Positions 1 to 7,864 of a DNA stretch of 64,000 nt are shown here, piece by piece. The notes beneath the pieces are model-generated. The model did no database searches. It had not been told where the DNA came from and was given only the letters and a program-made list of their open reading frames with translations. The translations under genes were made by a program, and so were the position numbers. This stretch comes from Lawsonella clevelandensis (lineage in GTDB: Bacteria; Actinomycetota; Actinomycetes; Mycobacteriales; Mycobacteriaceae), in NCBI RefSeq assembly GCF_001293125.1, contig NZ_CP009312.1, positions 680,192 to 744,191 on the forward strand. The letters run 5' to 3'. Position 1 is the first letter of the stretch. Each line of letters begins with the position of its first letter.

Positions 1-591
1 CTCGCCGACGCTGCCAAAGCCGGCACCAAGTTCGCCGTCGTCGGCCCTGCCACTGGTGCCGCCCTGCGCCGCCTCGGCCTCGAGCCCGACCTAGAGATGC
101 CCGCCTCTGCCGCCACCGGCCAGCAGCTAGGCAAGGCGCTTCGCGAGAAGGTGGACTACCCGCCGGCAAAGCCCACCAAGAAGAAGCCCCCCGTCCCCAC
201 CCTGCTGTGCATCGGCTCGGCCCTCTCCCGCTGGGATTCCGCCGTAATGCTGCATGAGGCCGGCTGGGACGTTACCTGTTTGCCCGTCTACACCATGCTG
301 CCGTTGGAAGCGGAAGAACTCCCCGCCGGCACCATTGACGACTGGCGGCACGGCGTATTTGCATGCGCGGTGGTGACGGCCCCGTCCGCTGCCCGCGTTC
401 TTTCCGACCTGTGTGGTAAAGGCACCGTGGTGTGTATTGGCGACACAACTGCCGCCACCGCCAAGAAAGTGGGCCTAAAGGTGAGCCGGGTAGCCAAAAC
501 CGCCGACCCGACCGGTGTCCTGGAGGCGGTTGAGCAGGCGTTCCCGCTGGAGGAGAGTACTGTCTCCGCTTCCCCCGCCCAGTCTTTCTAG
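1..591 (+). CDS. hemD: Uroporphyrinogen-III synthase, C-terminal part (cut by window edge)
   Basis: The window opens inside this gene; 196 C-terminal residues are visible and the start lies upstream. HemD closes hydroxymethylbilane to uroporphyrinogen III in the cytoplasm. The visible part holds the end of the first HemD lobe (FAVVGPATGAALRRLG, near visible residues 11-26) and the second lobe with VVTAPSAARVLSDL and VVCIGDTTAATAKKVGL, segments typical of this two-lobed fold. In Mycobacteriales HemD is often fused behind a uroporphyrinogen methyltransferase domain; this cannot be seen here. The frame is intact to its stop. The next gene is a wrecked hemB, so this gene sits in a decaying hem cluster (hemC-hemD-hemB is the usual order). 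Uroporphyrinogen III is also a siroheme precursor, which may explain why hemD stays intact. Confidence 0.85.
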   Translation, partial: LADAAKAGTKFAVVGPATGAALRRLGLEPDLEMPASAATGQQLGKALREKVDYPPAKPTKKKPPVPTLLCIGSALSRWDSAVMLHEAGWDVTCLPVYTMLPLEAEELPAGTIDDWRHGVFACAVVTAPSAARVLSDLCGKGTVVCIGDTTAATAKKVGLKVSRVAKTADPTGVLEAVEQAFPLEESTVSASPAQSF

Positions 592-602
592 AGGCTCTCA
601 CT

Positions 603-1030
603 GTGTATCCTGTGTAACGCCCGCGCCGCCTATGCTCCACTGCCGCGCTGCGTGATCTCGCCCAAGAGACTCGTATCTCCCCAAACAGCTCATCTATCCC
701 GCTTTTGTTCGTGACGGGATCAGTAGACCCGTCGCCATCTCCTCTCTCCCCGGCCAGTATCAGCACACGCTGGACTCGCTGCGCCGGCTGGCGGTGGAAT
801 GTGCCGAAGCGGGGATCGGAGGTATCGATCTGTTCGGTGTGCCCCGCGAGGAGGATAAAGATGAGTGCGGATCACAGGCCTGGGCAGAGGATGGCATCCT
901 CAACCGGGGGCAGCGGGGGTGGTTGGATCGCCAACGAGTGGTGCTGGAGTCGGTGACGGGCATTGTGCGTGCCGGTGCGGATATTGCCCTCACATACTGG
1001 GCGCCTGAGATTGCCAACTGGCTGCGCTGA
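603..1030 (+). pseudogene. hemB: Broken delta-aminolevulinic acid dehydratase (porphobilinogen synthase) gene
   Basis: HemB makes porphobilinogen from two 5-aminolevulinate molecules. Three lesions are visible. Reading from GTG 603 the frame meets TAA at 615 just before the family N-terminus (RPRRLCSTAALRDLAQET). At about 681-686 the frame changes, as if one base was lost in the A run, and continues as QLIYPAFVRDGI, ISSLPGQYQHTLDSLRRLA and GGIDLFGVPREEDKDE. At about 905-918 the N-terminal part (DGILNR) jumps directly to the family C-terminus (GWLDRQRVVLES, then AGADIALTYWAPEIANWL). About 190 central residues are therefore missing, including the metal site and both Schiff-base lysines. Two CGGGGG copies flank the junction and could have recombined. 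The order matches hemD-hemB in relatives. The product cannot be a working enzyme. Confidence 0.9.
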
Positions 1031-1044
1031 GAACTGGTGAAGAT

Positions 1045-1692
1045 TTAGCGGGGGCGCTGTGGGCCGTTCGGGGGAACAGGCGGCAGCGGCGGCATGGGCG
1101 GACGACGCTGTGCTGTCATCTCGTTGAACCACTGGTCCGCTTCCAGTTTGCGCATTTGAAAGAGGGCAGCCATGGCCACGATTCCCTGCAGGATGACCAC
1201 GCAGAGGACAAAGAAGGAGAAGACACGGGAACCTGTGACCCCGTCTGCTTGGGAGAGGTAGTAGGCGATGGGGCTGAAACTTCCAGAGAGCCCTTGGGTG
1301 GACATAATGATGCCGGAGAGTGTCTGGAAGCCCATGTAGCAGGCGAAGAAGATGAGGGCGAAGCAGGCCCACTTGCGCCCCAGGCTCATCCGCCAGATGA
1401 CGAGTGCTAGCAGTAGCGCCAGGAGAAACTCCATGAAGATCCCTGCGAAGGGAACGGCAGCCGACATGAGGTGTACTTCGTTAGCGCTGTAGTGCAGGCC
1501 CGGGGTGGAGCCTTGTTCCTGCAGTGTGGTGAGGCGGGTAGAAAGGTCCTCGGCGATGACGGCTGTGAGGGTCTGTGAGTAGAGGATACTCACCACGATC
1601 TCGGAGAGGATGTGCAGCGCGGAGAGTGCCAGCACTCCGATCCAGAGGAGGAGGGCAGTGTCGACACAGTACGGGCGGCGCAGTTTTTCCAT
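1045..1692 (-). CDS. Four-helix membrane protein of unknown function
   Basis: A 215-residue protein with hydrophobic segments near residues 12-35 (ALLLWIGVLALSALHILSEI), 77-100 (AAVPFAGIFMEFLLALLLAL), 108-128 and 160-178. The C-terminal tail is rich in proline and arginine (PPMPPLPPVPP). The ATG has a GAGG a few bases upstream. A small membrane protein next to hemB is common in Mycobacteriales (the Rv0513 position), though here the strand is opposite to hemB. No catalytic motif is visible. Its function is unknown, and it may outlive the hem cluster because it has its own promoter. Confidence 0.75.
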   Translation of the reverse strand: MEKLRRPYCVDTALLLWIGVLALSALHILSEIVVSILYSQTLTAVIAEDLSTRLTTLQEQGSTPGLHYSANEVHLMSAAVPFAGIFMEFLLALLLALVIWRMSLGRKWACFALIFFACYMGFQTLSGIIMSTQGLSGSFSPIAYYLSQADGVTGSRVFSFFVLCVVILQGIVAMAALFQMRKLEADQWFNEMTAQRRPPMPPLPPVPPNGPQRPR

Positions 1693-1876
1693 AGCCTCAG
1701 ATTATCGGAATAAGGGGAATGCTGCCCGGTCAGGAGCACTATGCCGCCTCGTCCTGCTCTTGCGGGGGTTTAGACGAGTGATCCACATGGCGGCCGAGGC
1801 GCGCACCACGCGCGGCATTGTGGTGAGGTATTCGCGGTGTCGTGAATTGGCGTGACAGGTTGTGACAGGGCAGTGA

Positions 1877-1899
1877 CGGCACACCATCATGGTGTGCCG
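1877..1899. repeat. Perfect 23-bp palindrome
   Basis: Arms of 11 bp (CGGCACACCAT) surround a single central base. It lies between the hairpin that ends the sugar operon and the start of the minus-strand membrane protein gene, 185 bp upstream of that ATG. It could be an operator or part of a double terminator. No T-run follows on either strand. Confidence 0.55.
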
Positions 1900-1929
1900 T
1901 GGGGGGAGCTCCTTTTCGTAGAAAGAACT

Positions 1930-1969
1930 GTGGCCACCCTGGTCATTGAAAAACAACCAGGGTGGCCAC
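1930..1969 (-). terminator. Hairpin behind the kinase-aldolase operon
   Basis: Arms of 14 bp (GTGGCCACCCTGGT at 1930-1943, its complement at 1956-1969) enclose a 12-nt loop, 56 bp after the kinase stop. There is no clear T-run, so it may slow transcription or protect the mRNA end rather than be a classic intrinsic terminator. G+C-rich hairpins with poor T-runs are common in this order. Confidence 0.6.
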
Positions 1970-2025
1970 GCAGAATTCATACTGTCAAGCTACGCAGAGC
2001 ACTGCGGAGCGAGCTGTTGCGTCTC

Positions 2026-2967
2026 TTACTTCTTGACGCTGGCGAGGTACTTTTCGACCTTCTTACGCACATCCTCGTCGGTGAAGTCGCCGGCGTCAGA
2101 GCCGACGCCCACCACGGTGAGGGAGGCGGTAGCGACGCCCCACACACCGGCCTCAGCCGGGCTGTAGCCTTCGGAAATGCCCTTGAGGAAGCCGGCGGAG
2201 AAGGAATCTCCGGCACCATCGGTGGCGATGACCTTTGCCTTCATGGCGGGAACCTTGGTGACAGTGTCGCGGGTGACGACAATAGCACCGTCTTTACCGG
2301 CAGTGGCGGCAACGCAACCAACACCGTAGTCGATCATCTTGCGGCAGGCGGCCACCAGGTCGGTTTCGCCGGTGTAGCCCATAATCTGCTCATCGTTGGG
2401 GAGCAGGAAGTCAATGTAAGGCAAGGCGTCCTGGATCCAGGTAACGACAGCCTTGGAGCCACCCGCAAGGAGGTCTGCGGAGGTGATAGCTCCACCGTCT
2501 TTAGCAGCACGCAATACCTTGGCGACAGCCTTGCCACCCTGAAATTCGGGGGCACCGTAGTGGACGACGTCGGCCTGGGCGATGAGATCCCACGGGGCTT
2601 TTTCGACGTCATAGAGAATTTCAGTACCGACCAGGTGGAGGGCAGGACGGGAGCCATCTTTACGGATCGGGATGACGGAGCCAGTGGTGGGGGTGCCCTC
2701 AATGATTTGGAAGTGGTCGGTATTGATACCGCGCTCGTTCATGAGCTGGCGCAGAATGCGACCGCGTACGTCATTGCCGCAAGCGGAGGAGACGTAGGTG
2801 TCGAAGCCCAGTTTCTTGAGGGTGAGGGCAGTGCCGCCGGCAGTTCCGGCCGGGGTGATGTGGATGTTATCCACGAGTGCGGCGCCCTGTCCCGGCGGAA
2901 TGCTCTCCACCGGCTGGACGAGGATGTCCAGAACACTGGTACCAATTGCGAGGGCCTTCATAGCCAT
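2026..2967 (-). CDS. PfkB-family sugar (or nucleoside) kinase
   Basis: A 313-residue ribokinase-type enzyme that phosphorylates a small sugar-like alcohol with ATP in the cytoplasm. The N-terminal sugar-site signature is visible (PAGTAGGTALTLKKLGFDT, about residues 39-57) and the C-terminal PfkB signature is TDGAGDSFSAGF (about residues 247-258), whose Asp is the catalytic base. The length is normal. The ATG at 2967 follows AAAGGAG by about seven bases. It lies 12 bp behind the class II aldolase gene on the same strand, so the pair is one operon that would phosphorylate a sugar and cleave the sugar phosphate. The substrate cannot be read from sequence; a deoxyribose-type sugar or nucleoside-derived sugar is possible. 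Confidence 0.85.
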   Translation of the reverse strand: MAMKALAIGTSVLDILVQPVESIPPGQGAALVDNIHITPAGTAGGTALTLKKLGFDTYVSSACGNDVRGRILRQLMNERGINTDHFQIIEGTPTTGSVIPIRKDGSRPALHLVGTEILYDVEKAPWDLIAQADVVHYGAPEFQGGKAVAKVLRAAKDGGAITSADLLAGGSKAVVTWIQDALPYIDFLLPNDEQIMGYTGETDLVAACRKMIDYGVGCVAATAGKDGAIVVTRDTVTKVPAMKAKVIATDGAGDSFSAGFLKGISEGYSPAEAGVWGVATASLTVVGVGSDAGDFTDEDVRKKVEKYLASVKK

Positions 2968-2979
2968 GGGGAACTCCTT

Positions 2980-3642
2980 TTACTTGGTTTTTTGGACGGT
3001 ACCGTAACTCTTAAGTTTTGCTGCCGCGGCGACACCCACCACTTCACATGGTTTCATTTCTCGCGGCTCTCCGTGGACAGATGCGATGTGATAAACCTTG
3101 CATACCCATTCGAGGAGCTCGGCGTTCTCTGCAGCCGATTCGAGAGTCTTGCCGGAGCAAATGGTGCCATGCGCTTTGAGAATGATGCCCTTCTGCCCCA
3201 GAATCTTCTTCTTAACGGTATCGGCAAGTTTCTTGGTTCCGAAGGTGGCGTAAGGAGCGACTTTAATGGAGCCACCCAGTGTGAGCTGCGTGTAGTGGAC
3301 GAGGGGAACCTCATCGAGCACAAGGCTGAGCGCAGTCGCGTAGGGAGAGTGGGTATGGACAACAGCTTGCGCCTTGGGGTCTGATTCGTAGATGCCAAGG
3401 TGCATCTGCATCTCCGAGGTGGGTTTCACATTGCCGTCGAGTACTAATCCATTGGCGTCGACAAGGGGAACCTGGTCGACGGTGATGTTGTAGAAGCGGG
3501 CCCCGGTGGCGGTAACGAGGAAATTATCCCCGTATCGACACGAAATATTGCCGGCGGAGCCTTCTACAAGGCCGCGTTCGGCAAGCTGGTGGGCAATGTC
3601 CACTATCTCCTGACGGAGCTCTGCAAGCTGTTGCGTTTCCAT
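2980..3642 (-). CDS. Class II aldolase/adducin-family protein (fuculose-phosphate aldolase type)
   Basis: A 220-residue zinc enzyme of the family containing L-fuculose-1-phosphate aldolase and ribulose-phosphate 4-epimerase. The order of motifs is typical: GNISCR near residue 30, the acidic residue in TSEMQMH near residue 76, the metal ligands in HTHSPYAT near residues 97-104, and the third His in ILKAHGT near residue 160. It is the first gene of a two-gene operon with a PfkB kinase. Aldolases of this family make dihydroxyacetone phosphate plus an aldehyde from a 1-phosphorylated ketose. An isomerase would also be needed for an aldose substrate, and none lies nearby. The specific substrate is unknown. 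Confidence 0.85.
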   Translation of the reverse strand: METQQLAELRQEIVDIAHQLAERGLVEGSAGNISCRYGDNFLVTATGARFYNITVDQVPLVDANGLVLDGNVKPTSEMQMHLGIYESDPKAQAVVHTHSPYATALSLVLDEVPLVHYTQLTLGGSIKVAPYATFGTKKLADTVKKKILGQKGIILKAHGTICSGKTLESAAENAELLEWVCKVYHIASVHGEPREMKPCEVVGVAAAAKLKSYGTVQKTK

Positions 3643-3841
3643 ACTTTTAGGGTTGTCTGTTGACGTCCAACTGTCAACGGCATTTCCGTGAATTGCGGGC
3701 GATAAGCTGCACAGTTGCCAAAAAATATGGAGACTCTCAGGGCTATTAATCTCCCCCCTATGTTGGCAGCTAGGGAATAAAGCTGTACTGGTTCGTCGTG
3801 TCTGGCTGCCACGACCGTACGGGACGACAATAGCTCGAAAA

Positions 3842-3886
3842 CGTACTCAGCCCTAGGTTCTTCTGAAGAACCTAGGGCTGAGTACG
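3842..3886 (-). terminator. Intrinsic terminator with a 22-bp perfect stem
   Basis: Arms of 22 bp around one central base (left arm begins CGTACTCAGCCCTAGG) form a perfect palindrome 22 bp behind the protease stop. On the minus strand TTTTCG follows, so this is a strong intrinsic terminator for the protease gene. Stems this long with essentially no loop are unusual; as DNA it could also extrude as a cruciform. Confidence 0.75.
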
Positions 3887-3907
3887 AGCAGTCAGCTTAG
3901 CTACGGT

Positions 3908-4585
3908 CTAGTTCGCGATGTGGAATCCAGGGATAGCCGCCGCTGCGCGGTCGTAAATGGCTTTGATAGGAACATACATGGTGAGTCCGTCTCCACCACC
4001 TGAGAGAATGCCGATAACGCCCTTAGTGTTGTAGACGGCGGAACCGGAGTCTCCGGAGATAGAGCGCAGCGTTGCCGAGCTGCCTCGGACAAAGCCGGGG
4101 ATGATGGCGCCGCGCATGAAGGCCAACTGGTTGATCTGGGAGACCTTGCCGCAGCGGACACCAGACTTGGTGCCGTGGAAGCAGACCTTCGAACCGGGGT
4201 CTACCTGTCCGAGATAGGCGACGTGGGGGACGTCGTTCTGTCCAATGATGACATTCGGCAGAAGTTTGATGACGGCGTAGTCCGCTACCTGGAACTGAGA
4301 ATTCCATACGTGGCCGATGAGCTTCTTCTTAAAATAGATGGGCTGGCCGATGAGCTCGCCCAGTTTGCCGTTGACACAGTGGCCGGCGGTGAGGAGGTAT
4401 CGGTTACCGTGGGAGTCGCGGGCGGGAGCAGCTGCGGTGCACATCCCGGTAGCGACTACATAGTCTGTGTTGATGGTGTCCCCGGGCATGATGGTGATGG
4501 GTGTGGGGACGGCGTGGGCGGTAATGGGTGCTGCGATAATCGTGAGGGCGAGGGCGGCAGCAGATATGGCCTTAGCGGTGCGCAT
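3908..4585 (-). CDS. Secreted trypsin-like serine protease (S1 fold)
   Basis: A 225-residue exported protease. Residues 1-25 form a signal peptide (two basic residues, a hydrophobic core, cleavage after AHA). The catalytic triad is visible: His in LLTAGHC (near residue 70), Asp in VADYAVIKL (near residue 102) and Ser in SGDSGSAVY (near residue 182). Two cysteines in KVCFHGTKSGVRCG can form a disulfide. The mature form of about 200 residues fits the small single-domain proteases found in Corynebacteriales and Streptomyces. No PDZ domain or membrane anchor is present, so it should act outside the cell. It has its own upstream region and a strong terminator, so it is probably transcribed alone. 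Confidence 0.85.
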   Translation of the reverse strand: MRTAKAISAAALALTIIAAPITAHAVPTPITIMPGDTINTDYVVATGMCTAAAPARDSHGNRYLLTAGHCVNGKLGELIGQPIYFKKKLIGHVWNSQFQVADYAVIKLLPNVIIGQNDVPHVAYLGQVDPGSKVCFHGTKSGVRCGKVSQINQLAFMRGAIIPGFVRGSSATLRSISGDSGSAVYNTKGVIGILSGGGDGLTMYVPIKAIYDRAAAAIPGFHIAN

Positions 4586-4675
4586 TGGGCCTCCTCTTTT
4601 CTGGGCGATACTGACCTATCTTATTTATGGTGCTGCGGTTGTTGGGTGGGGGAAAGATTCTGGAAAATGAAAATA

Positions 4676-4704
4676 CAGCCACCTCTCGCATGGTGAGGTG
4701 GCTG
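4676..4704 (-). terminator. Intrinsic terminator of the bS22 gene
   Basis: Arms CAGCCACCTC and GAGGTGGCTG surround a nine-base loop. On the minus strand the hairpin is followed by TATTTTCATTTT, a good U-tract. It lies 26 bp behind the bS22 stop. Confidence 0.75.
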
Positions 4705-4730
4705 ATTTTCGCAAATAAGTCGAGGCGTGA

Positions 4731-4832
4731 TTACTTGCCGAGCTTACGACGCTGAACGCGCGTACGACGAAGCAGCTTGCGGTGCTTCTTCTTCGACATG
4801 CGCTTGCGGCGCTTCTTAATCACTGATCCCAT
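4731..4832 (-). CDS. Small ribosomal protein bS22 (AURKAIP1/COX24-type, 33 residues)
   Basis: A very short gene encoding [20 protein letters not shown] followed by [13 protein letters not shown]. Nearly two thirds of its residues are Lys or Arg. This sequence is almost invariant in actinobacteria and corresponds to the mycobacterial small-subunit protein bS22 (Rv0500B position), which binds 16S rRNA near the decoding region. GAGG stands eight bases upstream of the ATG and an intrinsic terminator follows. The neighbours match mycobacteria (proC, BldC-like regulator, bS22). It is below the usual gene-calling length and easily missed. Confidence 0.92.
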
Positions 4833-4994
4833 GGAGATCCCTCACTGTTCTGTATGGTCTTTGTGCTTATGGCGTACGGGGTGCGGTGAGAATCCTCGCA
4901 GCGTTCACCCTGAAAACCGTAGTTTTCGAGGAGTTCATACTCCCGTGGACTAGTAAAGCTTACCCCTACCAGCACGTCATGCGAAATTTCGTTG

Positions 4995-5219
4995 TTAGCC
5001 GACCTCGTAGAAAGAGGACTTCAGGTAGTCTTCGACGACCTGAGAATCGACTCGGAAGGAACGGCCGAAGCGAGCTGCCGGCAGTTCTCCGCTATGGACC
5101 ATACGGTAGACGGTCATTTTGGACACGCGCATAATTTCCGCAACTTCGGCGACAGTAAGAAACTTGGGAGCTTCTCCACCTTGTGCGGTGAGCGCTTCAT
5201 TAGCACCTTTCGATGCCAT
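4995..5219 (-). CDS. BldC/MerR-excisionase-type DNA-binding protein
   Basis: A 74-residue protein with one winged helix-turn-helix. FLTVAEVAEIMRVSKMTVYR is the helix-turn-helix (about residues 20-39) and ARFGRSFRVDSQVVEDYL the wing and last helix. I chose the ATG at 5219 because GGAGG lies eight bases upstream; the longer frame from 5276 has no such site and its extra residues look non-coding. Relatives are BldC of Streptomyces and Rv0500A, which bind direct repeats in tandem and control development or stress genes. Position between proC and bS22 is conserved. Its targets are unknown. Confidence 0.88.
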   Translation of the reverse strand: MASKGANEALTAQGGEAPKFLTVAEVAEIMRVSKMTVYRMVHSGELPAARFGRSFRVDSQVVEDYLKSSFYEVG

Positions 5220-5409
5220 TACATACACCTCCAGCACGAGCTGTGCCACGAGCTTCCCCACTCGTGGACTAGTCACACACGTGCAGTAAGTAGCCTAACG
5301 TGTCTTGTGTGAAAAATGCGACACGAGTGGCCAATTCGATGAAAGTCCCCTCGTGTAGTTCTGGAAAAAGGCTGCAAAGGTCCTGGAAACCTGACCTGGA
5401 ACGAGAAAA

Positions 5410-5433
5410 GCCTACCCCCAATCGGGGGTAGGC
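5410..5433 (-). terminator. Intrinsic terminator of proC, possibly bidirectional
   Basis: Arms GCCTACCCCC and GGGGGTAGGC enclose a four-base loop. The minus strand continues TTTTCTCG and the plus strand CGCATTTTTG, so it could stop transcription both ways. It lies 20 bp behind proC. Confidence 0.75.
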
Positions 5434-5453
5434 CGCATTTTTGTTGCCGCGCA

Positions 5454-6266
5454 CTACATTTTCGGGCGCATCTCTTTAGACTTCTCGGCGACGGCATCCA
5501 GCACCTCGTAAATTGTGGACCGGAATCCACCATCCTCAAAAGCACGCAGCCCCGCCGCTGTCGTACCGCCCGGAGAGGTGACCGTCTCACGCAACTGGGC
5601 TGGGGTCTTTCCGCTCTCCTGCAACATCTTTGCAGAACCAGAAATAGTGCCAATAGTGAGCTCAGCAGCCACTGGGCGCGTTAAGCCCATCGCTACACCG
5701 GCATCAATCATGGCCTCCACCATAAGGAAGAAGTACGCCGGACCAGAGCCAGAAATAGCCGTCACCATATCCATATCAGCCTCAGGCACTTCCAAGACGG
5801 TTCCCACAGAACCAAGCAGTCCGCACACCTCCTCCACATGCTCTGGACGGGCATAGCGGCCAGCAGACACCGCACACACACCCTTCCCCACCAACATTGG
5901 GGTATTCGGCATCACTCGGATGACCGGCGAGCCCGCAGATAGCTGATTCTCGTAGTACACCGTAGGAATGCCGGCGGCGATAGACACCACGACAATCTCG
6001 TTCTCCAGGGTGGCAGTCGCATCCGCCAGCACCGCCAGCACCGTCTTCACATCCTTCGGCTTTACCGCCACAAAGACGTAGTCCGAGCTCTCCACCGCAT
6101 CCTCAACATCCGTCGTGAGAATGTCGTAGCGCTCGCTAAGTTCGCTGGCACGCTCCGCATTGTTTTCACACACAATAATGTTGCGGGCCGCCAAACCACC
6201 GTTGATCATTCCAGCGACGAGGGCTTCACCCATCTGGCCGCCGCCAATTACAGCAATCCGAGTCAT
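5454..6266 (-). CDS. proC: Pyrroline-5-carboxylate reductase
   Basis: A 270-residue enzyme that reduces pyrroline-5-carboxylate to proline with NAD(P)H, the last step of proline synthesis. The N-terminal Rossmann motif is IAVIGGGQMGEALVAGM (residues 4-20), the second dinucleotide-site region is VFVAVKPKDV, and the C-terminal dimerisation and substrate part holds the family signature from TSPGGTTAAGLRAFED onward. The length is normal. It lies upstream of the BldC-like gene and bS22, as in mycobacteria, and is separated from them by a terminator. Confidence 0.93.
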   Translation of the reverse strand: MTRIAVIGGGQMGEALVAGMINGGLAARNIIVCENNAERASELSERYDILTTDVEDAVESSDYVFVAVKPKDVKTVLAVLADATATLENEIVVVSIAAGIPTVYYENQLSAGSPVIRVMPNTPMLVGKGVCAVSAGRYARPEHVEEVCGLLGSVGTVLEVPEADMDMVTAISGSGPAYFFLMVEAMIDAGVAMGLTRPVAAELTIGTISGSAKMLQESGKTPAQLRETVTSPGGTTAAGLRAFEDGGFRSTIYEVLDAVAEKSKEMRPKM

Positions 6267-6348
6267 ACCTCTAACAGTGCCATAACACGAGCCCTAATGC
6301 CACGAGTCCGTAGCCAGGAACAATGAGCTCGCTCCGGCACTCAGAAGG

Positions 6349-7800
6349 TTAACGAGGAACCAGTGCAATGGGGCCAATAGTGACGAAGAATGCCACCGCC
6401 CAGGTAAAAATAAGCACCCAAAATTCCTCCCGCCGACGCAGCAGACGCGCCGCAACCACCATCACCACCTGTACTGCCAAGGCAAGACCAAAGGTAAGAA
6501 TATGAAGGGAGGGGCGACCCCACAGAATGCCGAAAAGCCAGAACAGGAAACCACCCGCCACTGCCGTAATGACGACCTGCCCGATCTGCAGGATACGATC
6601 CGCCGGTGTGATCTGTTCCTTATCGACATCCCGCTTCGTGAGGTTATGGAAGGCTGCACGCAGACGATTCTTCGCCCCCTGCTGCCGCACCGTGCCCTGC
6701 GCGGATGCAGCGGCCGGCTGGTTGACTGTCGTCCCAGACCTGTCAGCACGGGAGACACGGCGGCCACCCGCATGGCTAGCGCGATCGGTATGACCAGCAT
6801 CGCCAACATGACCAGCATCATTAGCGTGACCGGTATGGCTAACACGGTCAGCCCAGCCAAAATGACTGGCATGATCGACTGTGCCATGGAGCTGTTGGTG
6901 TTCAGCTGTCGTGGGTCGCTCAACGCTGTGGTGAGAAGCGCTCATCCGCGCCTCCCACTCATCATCCAAGTTCCACTCTGTGGAATGTTCCGTCGGAGCA
7001 GGCTCCGCAGCCGTACGGGAATAGCGCCGGCGGCTTTCTTCAATCTCCCGCTCAAGTTCTTCGGCAGCGGCAGGGCCCAACGAGTCCATCCCCGCCGTAA
7101 TGAAATACTGCTGCTCCACGTTGCTAGCAGGCGGATCCTCTAGTGTGGGGCGATCGAACCCCTGGGTATCGTCATCATTGAGAATCCAGCTCCGCCGAGG
7201 ACGAGACGAGGCGGTCAACGGCATCGTGCCGGTAGCCTCGTCACAAGGCTCGCTCACCCGCCCGCCAGGTGATCCCACAGTTTCGCGCCCTGTACTGTCT
7301 CCCCGTGTGCCCCTAGGCATACGGGAGACATCCGGCCACGACATCAGTTCATCCGCAGCCGCCAGGTCGGCAGCACTCACCGTGTCGAGCGGCTGCGAGT
7401 ACACGCCCGCCCGTGACCGATAGTCAGCAGACTGCCTATAATCCGTCACCCCATAGTCAGTAGAGCCATGGCGTGAGGAATTGTTGCCACCAAAATTACG
7501 CCCCGCCGCCGAACGAGACGATCCAGTGGACATACTGGTGCGGGACGGAGAGTGATCAACACGTTGCGGCTGGGCGCGTCGGGGCGGCATAACCGTCCCG
7601 GCGTCCCCCGTTGCAGCGGTGCTCACAGGCTCCTCCAAGGTAGCCTGACGCGCCCGCCGAGCAGACCGAGTTTCACCAGTATAACCACTAGTTTCTGGAG
7701 CCTGACGGGACATCCGCTCCAGCAATTCGGCAACCGTCACAGACCCATCGTCGTGCCCCCCGGAGGCGGGGGGTGACTGGTCATCAAACGATTGCGCCAT
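6349..7800 (-). CDS. Large disordered protein with C-terminal membrane helices (Rv0497-like)
   Basis: A 483-residue protein. An N-terminal VTVAELLERM motif (residues 21-30) is shared with actinobacterial proteins at this locus. About 350 residues follow that are polar, low in complexity and probably disordered. A His-rich stretch near residues 305-345 repeats short units such as GHANDAGH and GHTDRASH. The C-terminus has hydrophobic segments near residues 400-420, 428-450 and 458-480. The ATG follows GAGGGG. Position between proC and the senX3-regX3 pair fits the Rv0497 family, of unknown function. The His-rich part could bind metal, but low-complexity drift is equally likely. Confidence 0.75.
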   Translation of the reverse strand: MAQSFDDQSPPASGGHDDGSVTVAELLERMSRQAPETSGYTGETRSARRARQATLEEPVSTAATGDAGTVMPPRRAQPQRVDHSPSRTSMSTGSSRSAAGRNFGGNNSSRHGSTDYGVTDYRQSADYRSRAGVYSQPLDTVSAADLAAADELMSWPDVSRMPRGTRGDSTGRETVGSPGGRVSEPCDEATGTMPLTASSRPRRSWILNDDDTQGFDRPTLEDPPASNVEQQYFITAGMDSLGPAAAEELEREIEESRRRYSRTAAEPAPTEHSTEWNLDDEWEARMSASHHSVERPTTAEHQQLHGTVDHASHFGWADRVSHTGHANDAGHVGDAGHTDRASHAGGRRVSRADRSGTTVNQPAAASAQGTVRQQGAKNRLRAAFHNLTKRDVDKEQITPADRILQIGQVVITAVAGGFLFWLFGILWGRPSLHILTFGLALAVQVVMVVAARLLRRREEFWVLIFTWAVAFFVTIGPIALVPR

Positions 7801-7864
7801 AATCCCCTCTTCAGAACTGGTCGAATATCTACCAGCCTACCTACTAAGGGAGAATAGCCAAAGA

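Larger units (their letters stand above)
1693..2025. other. Intergenic stretch with two palindromes
   Basis: No gene is credible here. The stretch holds the promoter region of the minus-strand membrane protein and the 3' end of the sugar operon, with a short perfect palindrome and a strong hairpin, listed separately. The open frames that cross it run antisense to the kinase gene and resemble no family. Confidence 0.6.

Noticed and set aside
1852-3384. A 510-codon plus-strand frame across the kinase and aldolase genes
   Set aside because: It is the antisense of two well-supported genes, has a Gly/Val/Asp-rich composition typical of antisense frames in G+C-rich DNA, and no family resemblance.
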